Origin: JAFAYN01 sp963733105
Lineage (GTDB): Bacteria > Gemmatimonadota > Gemmatimonadetes > Longimicrobiales > Longimicrobiaceae
NCBI GenBank assembly: GCA_963733105.1
Contig: CAVTCB010000023.1
Location: forward strand, 558,001 to 622,000
DNA length: 64,000 nt
Direction: 5' to 3'
Program-made: the position numbers and the translations under genes
Notes under the pieces: model-generated
Seen by the model: only the letters and a program-made list of their open reading frames with translations
Told to the model about the DNA's origin: nothing
Databases searched by the model: none
Shown here: positions 42,611-50,709 of the stretch, in pieces
Numbering within the stretch: the first letter of the stretch is position 1
Layout: every line of letters begins with the position of its first letter

Positions 42611-43044
42611 GCCCGTTTGCCGAAGCGGCGGTTGAACTCCGCCACCGCGGCGTCCCCCGCGGCTCCCACCAGCTTCCCCACCACGGGGTGCACGAACACG
42701 CTCGCCACCGCCTCGCCGAGCGACGGGAGGTTCTTCAGGAACCAGTTCCTGACGTACTCCATGGTGGTCAGGTCCGGCGTCCCCCCCTCGGCGACGACCG
42801 CCGCCTCCAGCTCCTTCACCCGCTCGGTGGCGGCCGCCTCCACCCCGGGGGCCGGGGCCGCCGCCGAGACCTTCGCCCGCAGCTCCTCCAGCATCCGCCG
42901 GAAGTCGGCCAGCTCGGCTTCCGTGGGCCGCTCCGGGGGCGCGCCCACCGTCCAGCTCTGCCGGATGTCGGACCCGATGGCCACCTGCCCGCTGACGTCG
43001 CCGACCGTGATGCGGTCGCCACCACCCTGCCCAGGCTCTTTCAT
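42607..43044 (-). CDS. Small helical protein with N-terminal SGQVAIGS motif (STAND partner)
   Basis: 145 residues from ATG 43044; the ATG at 43047 is possible, but the AAGGAG site is better spaced for 43044. Three parts: (1) residues 12-34, ITVGDVSGQVAIGSDIRQSW, the same glycine/valine motif found at the start of the STAND ATPase encoded 13 bases upstream; (2) an Ala/Glu-rich likely coiled coil (about 40-85); (3) a C-terminal helical, partly hydrophobic domain, YVRNWFLKNLPSLGEAV and VHPVVGKLVGAAGDAAVAEF. No catalytic motif. By analogy with amyloid-type signalling pairs, the last part could act on membranes, but this is inference. No homologue is claimed. Confidence 0.8.
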   Translation of the reverse strand: MKEPGQGGGDRITVGDVSGQVAIGSDIRQSWTVGAPPERPTEAELADFRRMLEELRAKVSAAAPAPGVEAAATERVKELEAAVVAEGGTPDLTTMEYVRNWFLKNLPSLGEAVASVFVHPVVGKLVGAAGDAAVAEFNRRFGKRA

Positions 43045-43057
43045 CATCGCTCCTTCT

Positions 43058-46000
43058 TCATCGAATGACGGAAACGGGTGGACACACGACGTGCAGCCAC
43101 CTGGAAGGACGGCCCTCGTTCCCCGCCGCGTCGCGGGCACGCACGCTCCAGCGGAGGCTCTGCCCCGGCCCGAGCGCCGGCACCGTCCGCGAGGTGTCCG
43201 TGGTGTCCAGGAAGTGCTCGCCGGGGGTGCCGCCCGTGGGCCCCACCTGGAAGGTCACCCGGTACGTCACCGGGGCGCTGGGGTCGGAGACCGGCGACCA
43301 GGCGAGGTGCAGCGGAGCCTGGCACTGCGTCGTCGCCTGGTTCACGTCGGGGCTCCCGATGCCGCGGGGCTGGGGCGTGGGGGGTGCCGCCCTGTCCCGC
43401 GGCTCCACGCCCACCCCGCTGAGCCCGACCCTGCGGGGAGACGCGGCGGTGTTGTCCTCGATGACCAGCACCGCGCGCCGGCTGCCCGTCGCGCCGGGGT
43501 TGAAGTTGACGCGGAAGCTGCAGCTCCTCTTCGGCGGGACCGGGCTCCGGCAGGGGCGGCTCCCCACGCTGAAGTCGCCGGCATCGGCTCCCTCGATCCT
43601 CACCGCGCTCACCTGCAGGGGCGCCTGCCCGGTGCTCCGGATGGTCAGGATGCGGGCGCCGTTGACCAGGGCGTCCACGAACCCTCCCAGGTCGCCCACC
43701 GCTCCCACCGGGCGCTCTCCCAGCTCCAGCGACGCCGCGCTGAGCTGGGCGTCGGCGGGAGCCGCCACGACCCGCGCGGCTCCGGTCCCTCCGAGCGGCA
43801 CGCGCTGCGGGCCGGCGGGGTCGTTGCTGCGCACCAGCAGCTCGGCGGTGCGCCGGCCGGGGGCCGTGGGTGAGAAGCGCACCGCCACGGAGCAGGCGAC
43901 CCCGGGCGCGACCTCCGCGCCCACACAGGGTGCGTCCACGGTGAAGTCGCGGGCGGCGGCGCCCTCCACCGAGAGCCCCCGCAGCGCCAGCGGGGCAGTG
44001 CCGCGGCTGGCCAGGGTCACCCGGAGCACACGCGGCGGCGCCCCCACCTCGTGCTCCCCGAAGTCCACCCCCCCGGCCGGAGAGACGACCACGCCGGCCA
44101 CGCGCCGCGGGGGCGGCGTCTCCTCCCCCTCTCCCCGCAGCCCCACGCGGAGCCGGCTCCCCTGCGCTCCGGGCTCCAGGACCAGGGTGGCCGTGCGCCG
44201 GCCGGAGGCGGCGGGGGTGAAGCGGACGGACACCGAGCAGCCTTCGCCGGGAGCCAGCACGGCACCCTCGCAGCCGCTCCCCGCCAGCCGGAAGTCGCGG
44301 GCTCCTCCTTCCAGGCGGACCCCGGCGATCCGCGTGGAGCTCCCGCCCTCGTTGGTCACCCCCACCCGGCGCTCCCCGCCCGGCGCGCCGACGGGGTGGG
44401 AGCCGAAGTCCACCGCGGTGCGGTCCGCCCGTACGCGGGCGGGGGGAGGAGGCGCGGGCCGCGGGCTTTCGGCGGTGTCGGCAGCGGCGGTGTCGGCAAC
44501 GGCGGTGTCGACGGCGGCGCTGTCGGCCCGCGGCGCGGAGTCCACCGGCGCCTCCCTGAAATCCTGCGCGAGCGGAGCGGAGTCCACCCGCGGCACGGGG
44601 GGCGCTGTCTCCCGGCTCACCAGCGAGACGACGCCCACCGCCCCGACCACCGCCACCACGGCCGCGGCCACGACAGGCTTCCGCGCCGCGCGGAGGGCCC
44701 CGCGCCAGCGCTCGCCGCCCCGGTCCCCCGGCCCGGAGGGGACGCCCAGGAGAAGATCCAGGTTGTGCCGGGTGACGCGGGCGCCCTCGCGGTCCCCGGC
44801 CGACTCGCGCAGCCGGAGCGCCTGCGTGAGCGCACCCTGCGCGGCCGCCCGGTTCCCGGCGCAGAGCGCCAGGGTGCCCAGCTGGTGCAGCGCCCAGGCC
44901 GCCCCGCGGCGGTCCTCGCGGGCCTCCGCGGCCAGACGCAGCCATTCCACCACCTGCTTCCACGCGTCCCACCGTCCGGCCAGGGCGAGGGCGCCCTCCA
45001 CCCGCCGTCCCAGGCGGAGCACCTCCGGCCAGGCCCCCGCGTCCACGGCCTGCGCCAGCAGGAGCATCAGCACGTCGCTCTCCTCCACGATGGCGCCGGG
45101 CGCGTTCCACTGCTGCTCGGTCCAGGAGACGAAGTAGGCGAGCGCCCGCTCGCGCCAGGGGGCGGCGTCCCACGCCCGCAGCGTCGCCGCCGCGAGCGGC
45201 TCCAGGACGCGGTAGCGCTCCCCCTGGCGCTGCGCCAGGCCGCAGCGCTCCAGCCGCTCCAGCTCCTCCCCGGCGGCGGGGACTCCCGCGATCGCCGCGG
45301 CGTGCCGTGGATGGAGCAGGGCACCGCCCAGCGCGGCCAGCAGGACCATCAGGTTCCGGCCCGCCTCCGGGAGCTTCGCCACGGTGTCCACCCCGGCCTC
45401 GCCCGGCGAGGAAGCGGCGCGCAGCTGCGCGACCACCTCGCGCAGCGGGACCCCGTCCTCGCGCACCCGCGCCGCCGCCTGGAGCAGCGGGAGGGGGTAG
45501 CCGCCGGTCGCCCGGCACAGCTCGTCCAGCCCGGCCTGCTCGTCCGCGGCGAGCGGGCGCTCGAGCGCCTGCTCCACGAGCGTGCGCGCCTCCTCCGGGG
45601 CGAGTCCCGGCAGGGGGAGCGCCCGCACCTCGCCCCACCCCTGCCGCTCGGGCGCCGACCAGAGGAAGGTGCAGCCCGGCGCGGCGTTCTGGATGCGCTC
45701 CACCTCCTCGCGCCCCAGCTCCACGTCGTCCAGCACCACCAGCGCCTGCACCCCCTGGAGCAGGTGGCAGAGCTCGGTGAAGCTGGGCTTCAGCGGGGCG
45801 TCGGCCTGGTAGAACGCCTCGAAGAGGGAGTGGAGGAGGTCGTCGGCGGGCTGCCGCAGGGCGGAGAGATAGGCCACTCCCGCGGGGAAGGACGCGGCGG
45901 CCGGGTGGTACGCGAGGTGGCGGAGGAGCGCCGTCTTCCCGGCGCCCGGCTCCCCGGAGAGCTGCACCGGCCGGGCGGAGCGCAGGGCGGCCACCGCGGA

Positions 46001-46225
46001 TTCCACCTCCTCCGCGCGCCCCACCAGTCCCGGGAAGGGACGGGGGCGGAGCAGGACGGGGAGGGGGCGCGCCCGGGGAACGGGCGCCTGGCCCGGCACC
46101 GCCACGTTCACCACGCCTCCGTGTACCGAGCCGATCTGCAGGATGTGGCTGCCCACGGCCACCTGGCCGCTGACGCTGCCGTTGATCTCCGCCTCGATGC
46201 TGGCGGTGAGGTCTGCTCTGGACAT
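43058..46225 (-). CDS. Membrane-spanning STAND (NB-ARC-like) ATPase with extracytoplasmic Ig-like repeats
   Basis: About 1055 residues from ATG 46225. In order: motif SVSGQVAVGSHILQIGS (17-33); NTPase with P-loop GEPGAGKT (91-98), Walker B ALVVLDDVEL (161-170), and a GxP-type motif GGYPLPL (241-247) as in STAND/NB-ARC proteins; a winged-helix-like stretch to about 350; TPR-like helices (440-490); one membrane helix (517-536, PVVAAAVVAVVGAVGVVSLV); a Pro/Asp-rich linker; three or more Ig-like repeats of the choice-of-anchor-D/ASH type (600-930, each with DFG-x-H-P-VG start and CSVSVRFTPA end); and a C-terminal Fn3-like domain. The layout suggests an outside sensor coupled to an inside switch. 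The longer frame to 46288 lacks a good start. Operon with the small gene at 42607. Confidence 0.85.
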   Translation of the reverse strand: MSRADLTASIEAEINGSVSGQVAVGSHILQIGSVHGGVVNVAVPGQAPVPRARPLPVLLRPRPFPGLVGRAEEVESAVAALRSARPVQLSGEPGAGKTALLRHLAYHPAAASFPAGVAYLSALRQPADDLLHSLFEAFYQADAPLKPSFTELCHLLQGVQALVVLDDVELGREEVERIQNAAPGCTFLWSAPERQGWGEVRALPLPGLAPEEARTLVEQALERPLAADEQAGLDELCRATGGYPLPLLQAAARVREDGVPLREVVAQLRAASSPGEAGVDTVAKLPEAGRNLMVLLAALGGALLHPRHAAAIAGVPAAGEELERLERCGLAQRQGERYRVLEPLAAATLRAWDAAPWRERALAYFVSWTEQQWNAPGAIVEESDVLMLLLAQAVDAGAWPEVLRLGRRVEGALALAGRWDAWKQVVEWLRLAAEAREDRRGAAWALHQLGTLALCAGNRAAAQGALTQALRLRESAGDREGARVTRHNLDLLLGVPSGPGDRGGERWRGALRAARKPVVAAAVVAVVGAVGVVSLVSRETAPPVPRVDSAPLAQDFREAPVDSAPRADSAAVDTAVADTAAADTAESPRPAPPPPARVRADRTAVDFGSHPVGAPGGERRVGVTNEGGSSTRIAGVRLEGGARDFRLAGSGCEGAVLAPGEGCSVSVRFTPAASGRRTATLVLEPGAQGSRLRVGLRGEGEETPPPRRVAGVVVSPAGGVDFGEHEVGAPPRVLRVTLASRGTAPLALRGLSVEGAAARDFTVDAPCVGAEVAPGVACSVAVRFSPTAPGRRTAELLVRSNDPAGPQRVPLGGTGAARVVAAPADAQLSAASLELGERPVGAVGDLGGFVDALVNGARILTIRSTGQAPLQVSAVRIEGADAGDFSVGSRPCRSPVPPKRSCSFRVNFNPGATGSRRAVLVIEDNTAASPRRVGLSGVGVEPRDRAAPPTPQPRGIGSPDVNQATTQCQAPLHLAWSPVSDPSAPVTYRVTFQVGPTGGTPGEHFLDTTDTSRTVPALGPGQSLRWSVRARDAAGNEGRPSRWLHVVCPPVSVIR

Positions 46226-46396
46226 GGGGTCCTGCGGGGAGGTGAGGGCGGGTGCGGGGAAAGCGTCGCGAAGAGAGCGTGACGGCAAGCCACGTACCGG
46301 TGCGGCGCTCCGCCCGGCGTGCCCGCGGAGCCCTGCTGCGGCGCGGATTCCCGTCCGGGGGCGGATCCCGCGGCCGGCCGCCGCAGGGCGCGAGAT

Positions 46397-46480
46397 GGGA
46401 CACGAAGTCCCCAGGTGGGACGCAGATACCCGCCCCCCGCTTAATGTTTTCTTGTGGGCGCCGGAGGGCGGGCCTAAGTT
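46397..46480. promoter_or_regulatory. Divergent control region between STAND operon and DUF4157 gene
   Basis: In the 302-base gap: GGGAC-ACGAA-GTCCC inverted repeat (46397-46411) followed by another GGGAC (46417-46421), and a plus-strand promoter TTGTGG (46452-46457), 17 bp, TAAGTT (46475-46480). Nothing as clear was found for the STAND side. Boxes are by eye. Confidence 0.5.
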
Positions 46481-46527
46481 GGAAGGCGCCGCGGGTCCCC
46501 GCCTCCCGAGTCCACCCCCCGACCGCG

Positions 46528-49500
46528 ATGAAGACCAGCACGGCCCCGGAGCCCGGCGCCGCCAAGTCCGGCGAGAAGGGGTCCGGCCCGGAGAAGTCCC
46601 GCGCCGCCGAGCCCCAGCCGGGCGCGGCGGCGTTCGCGCTGGCGCTGGGGGCGCGCGGCGCGCGGCCGCCCCCTCCGCCTCCCGGCGACGGCCCGCCGGC
46701 GGCGGTCTCCACGGCGGACGCCTCGGCGGCGCTGGCCCGCTCCTCCGTCTCCGCCCGCCACGGCGAGGCGCGCCTGCACCGCGACCCGGCCGCCGGCGAG
46801 GTGGCCCGGCTGCTCCACGCCGAGGCGGTCACCGTGGGGCGCGACGTGTACTTCGGCGCGGGCGCCCCCCGCGCCGGCACGCCCACGGGGGACCGGCTCC
46901 TCCGGCACGAGCTCGCCCACGTCGCGCAGGCGGCTCCCGACGCGCCCCGGCGCATCGACCGCGTCGCGGCCGCCGACTCCCCCCTGGAGCGCGCGGCGCA
47001 CGCGCTCGCCGCCGGCCGCTCCGCCCCCCGGCTGCGCGCGGCCCCCGGCACGGCGCTGCGCCACCCGGTCATCCGCACCACCTCCGTGCGCTGGAGCGAG
47101 GCCGAGATCCTGGCCGGCGGCCGCAACCCGGCCACGAGCGGCGGGGGATCGGCGGGGCCCATGACGCTGGGCGACTTCCAGGACTGGTCGGACGCCCAGC
47201 CGGACTGGTTCGCCGGGCTCTCGGAGGCGCTGCGGCTCGACCTGTGGCAGCTCCACGCGCTCCTCCGGGAGGGGTCCCACATCCGCGCCGGCCTGGGTGC
47301 CTTCACGGTCGCCGCGCTGCGGCCGGAGCTGGCGAACGCCGCGCACATGGACGCGCTGCGCGCCTACTCGCGCGGCTTCGTGGCGACCGAGGACACGGTG
47401 GGCCTCGTCCACGCCCACGGCCTCCCTCGCCACCGCCATCGACCTGGGGGAGCGGATGGCGTGGCTGGTGGCGGCCCTCGGGGGCGCGGCGCTGCGCGAG
47501 GCGATGCCCGAGGCGGACTTCCTCTTCTACGCGGGGAACGCCGCCGCCTGGACCAACCTCCAGACGTACGTCACCAACTTCCACCCCTTCCTGGAGAGCG
47601 CGGACCGACGCCCCGTCCCCGACCCCACGTCGGAGAACGCGCGGCTGCGGCGCCTGCTCACCGACCCGGCCGGGATCGGGCCCCTCCTCGGGCTGGTGGG
47701 GCGCATCCGCAACCTGCACCGCTTCCCCCGGGCGCTCCTCGTCGACCAGGTCCGGCTGTGGGGGACCGCGGGAACCATGAGCCCGCCGGTGAAGCTGGTC
47801 CTGCAGAGCGGCCACGACTGGAACAACGCGTTCGCGCCGACGGACGAGAACGTGCTCCCCCCGCTGGCGGTCCCGGCCGAGACGCGGTTCCGGCTCCTCA
47901 TCTACGAGGGACCCGAGACGATTCTCGCGGCCACGGGAGTGGTGTCGGGGCTGCGCGCGAGCTTCGGCGCCATCCAGGACGTGACCATCGTCGGACACGG
48001 CGAGAGCCGCCAGATCGGCTTCGCCGGGGCGGGCGCTCCGATCCGGGGCGGGGGATTCACCCGGTATCCCGGGGAGCAGCCGCTCGACCTGGGTCCCGGC
48101 GCGCTGACCACGCCGGCCACCGAGGCGTTCTTCGACGCGCTGCTGCGCGCCATGGACCCGGCCACCGCGCGGGTGGTGTTCACGGGGTGCCTGGTGGGAA
48201 CCACCTCGGTGCCGCAGGAGGTGAGGGACACGGTCACCGGCCTGGTGCGGGCGCCCACGGACGCGGAGATCCGCGGCTTCTACGCCGACCCCGGCCGCGT
48301 CCCGATGGCGGAATGGCTGAACGCGCGGCCGGGGGCGCTCGGGCTCGCCGGCTTCGGGGGGAGCTTCGTGACCGGCGCCCGTGCGGACACGGGCGCTCCC
48401 ACGAGCATCGTCGACGCCGGGGGCCGCGCCGCCATCCGGTACGACTTCGACCCGGCCGCCTTCCAGACCGCGAACGACTACATCCTCAACGGGCGCGAGC
48501 CGACCGGCCTCCTGCGCGCCATACGCGAGCTGATGGTGCGCAACCCCATCCTCGCCCAGGCGAGCGTCGCCACCCGGGTGGGGACGCCGCTGCGGGCGGA
48601 CGCCGACCCGTGGTGGGACGTCATGGCGCGGCACATGGCGGCGCTGGCCGCGCCCGCGGTCGCGGCGAGCGACCTCGGCCGGGTCCACCAGCTCGAAGCC
48701 GTCGCCGGGCACGCGTTCCTGTCGCTGTGGATGCCCCAGGACAAGCTGGTCCCGCTCTCACGCTTCTCCGCGGCGGACGCGGCGTTCCTGTTCCCGCTGA
48801 TGCTCGCCGCGACTCCCCAGACCCTGTATCCGGGAGAGACCCCCCGGATGCGCATCGTGGTGCGGGAGGCGTGGGCGTTCATCGAGCCGACCCAGACCGG
48901 CGCCTTCCTGGCGGAGCTCGACGCCATGGCGCTCCCCACGGGCCCGGCGGGTCCCGGCCCGGGGCCCGCGCCGCCGCCCCGGCCGGTGGTGTGCGCGGAC
49001 GTGGCGCCGATCATCAACGCCGCCCTGGTGCGCCCGAGGCTCGCCACGCTCCTCCCCGTGCCGCCGCCGGCGGTGCCCACGCGGGGGCAGTGGCTGCTCT
49101 CGCTGATCCTCGCCATGGGGCACCCGACCCGGGCCACCGCTCCGGGCGCGGGCGACCCCCAGGAGCTGCAGTTCCTCCACGCGCTGGCGGCCCCCACGCG
49201 GCACCTCCCGCCCGCCGCGCTCCCCCTGCTCGCGGGCTTCGCGTCCGAGCAGGCCGTCCTGGAGCGCCTGGGGCTCGGCGCCGCCGGCTCCCTGGCGCCC
49301 GTCGGGCCGCCGACGACCGGCGCCACCGACCCGGCCAACGCGCGGCTCGGCGGCGCCACCGACGCCACCAACGACGTGCGCATCGAGCCCCCGGCGGGGA
49401 CGGCGACGGTGGTGAGCCACGCGGTGAACGTCCGCAACCGGCCGTCGACGTCGGGCACCCCCGTCCACTGGTTCCGGAGGGGCGACACCGTCCGGGTGCT

Positions 49501-49597
49501 GGGGTGGGTGCACGACTGGGCGGCGGTGGAGTACTCGGACCGCTGGCGCGGGAACGTGGGCGCCGTCGGGTACGTCTACCGCACCACCATCACGTGA
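46528..49597 (+). CDS. DUF4157-type metallopeptidase-like protein with probable caspase-fold centre and SH3b end (frameshifted as read)
   Basis: 1022 residues once repaired. Residues 1-65 are low-complexity. Residues 70-140 are a DUF4157 domain, with RHELAHVAQAAP (HELAH at 127-131), the zinc-peptidase motif often found in cargo of contractile injection systems. A frame change near 47425 (one extra C in HGLPRH/ATAIDLGERM) splits the gene as printed. The middle (about 430-640) has VTIVGHGES (His about 490) and VVFTGCLVGT (Cys about 554), spaced like the His-Gly and Cys dyad of CHAT/caspase-like peptidases. The end (about 960-1022) is SH3b-like (VNVRNRPSTSGTPVHWFRRG). No signal peptide. ATG 46528 was chosen, 48 bases after the promoter. 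Confidence 0.75.
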
Positions 49598-50469
49598 CCC
49601 GCGGGATGACCCTCGGCGATTGGACCCCGCTCCCCGGCGGGGTCGGCGACACGCTCGCCGCCTCCGGGGCGCTCTCCGCGTCCCTCTCCGGCACCCGGGC
49701 CGTGGTCTGGGAAGGGGACCGGGTCGCCGCCTCCGTCCACCTGGAGGGCGGCCCGGCGGGGATTGCCCGCTTCGTGGGCGGCCGCCTGCACTTCGGGCCG
49801 GGGTGGATCGAGGAGGGGCGCTGGACCGCGCTCCCCGCGCCCGCGCCGACGGTGCACGGCGGCGTCCGCGCCTCCGCCTGGAGCCGCGACGGATGCCGCG
49901 TGGCCCTCCTGGTGGACGGGCCCCGGACGCCGGGGGGCGGGGGGGGGCCCTCGTCGCTCCTGGTGGAGCGCCGCGCCGACGGCGGCGGGTCGCGGGTCGC
50001 TGCGGACCCGGGCGCGGCGGCGGTGTGGGTCTCGGACACGGCCGTCGTGGGGATCGGCCGGGAGCTGCGGGTGTGGGACGCCGCCGGGGAGCGCGCGGCC
50101 CGCCCCGCGCACGAGGGGGGCGGGGTCGTCTCCGTCTCCGCCAGCCGCGACGAGGCCTGGCTCCTCACCGTGGGCACCGACGGCACGGCGCTCCTGTGGG
50201 ACACGGCGTCCTGGGCCTCCACGCGGTGGCCGGGCGCCTGGGTGGGCGGGGCGCTCTCCCCGGACGGGGAGTGGGCGGTGGGGATCGACGTGCGGGGCTC
50301 GCTCCACGCCGCGCGCAGGACCGGCGCGGAGCTCGCCCCCGCGGGGGCGCTTCCCGTCGCGGGCGTCCGCACCCTGGTCCTGGACGACGCGCGCATCCTC
50401 GCCTCGTTCAACGAGGCGCCCTTCCACCGCATGGCCACGCTGCATCCGCCCGCTCTTTTCGTGCCCTGA
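49594..50469 (+). CDS. WD40-like beta-propeller protein
   Basis: 291 residues from GTG 49594, overlapping the upstream stop by GTGA; ATG 49606 is a possible alternative. Repeating blades of about 40 residues, the clearest being LRVWDAAGERAARPAHEGG and ALLWDTASWASTRWPG, each ending in W-D. There is no signal peptide, so a cytoplasmic scaffold is likely. It probably forms a complex with, or is co-made with, the DUF4157-type protein. Family resemblance is structural (WD40); specific role unknown. Confidence 0.75.
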   Translation: MTRGMTLGDWTPLPGGVGDTLAASGALSASLSGTRAVVWEGDRVAASVHLEGGPAGIARFVGGRLHFGPGWIEEGRWTALPAPAPTVHGGVRASAWSRDGCRVALLVDGPRTPGGGGGPSSLLVERRADGGGSRVAADPGAAAVWVSDTAVVGIGRELRVWDAAGERAARPAHEGGGVVSVSASRDEAWLLTVGTDGTALLWDTASWASTRWPGAWVGGALSPDGEWAVGIDVRGSLHAARRTGAELAPAGALPVAGVRTLVLDDARILASFNEAPFHRMATLHPPALFVP

Positions 50470-50709
50470 ACACGCGTCTCCCGGAGTCCGCAAGGGCTTG
50501 TGGGAATCGCGCGGGGGCCACACCTTTTCTGCCAGCCGGAGCGAACAGCCCGCCCGGTTCGGCCGTCGGCAGGACGTGGTCGTACGCGGATCTCCCTCCG
50601 TTCGTCTCCCACCGCCACACCTCCTCCACCCGTCGGCGTCCCCCGCTCCCCCGCGTGGGGGGGGGGGAGGCGCGAGGCCGGACAGACCACCCGTCTTTTT
50701 CCACAGAGC
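50470..50709 (+). promoter_or_regulatory. Leader region before the NRPS gene
   Basis: 240 bases without a gene. A C-rich arm (CCCCGCTCCCCC, about 50641-50652) could fold against an 11-base G run at 50657-50667 to form a strong hairpin about 45 bases before ATG 50710. No good ribosome site (only ACAGAGC) and no convincing promoter boxes. G-run length may vary between sequencing reads. Confidence 0.5.
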
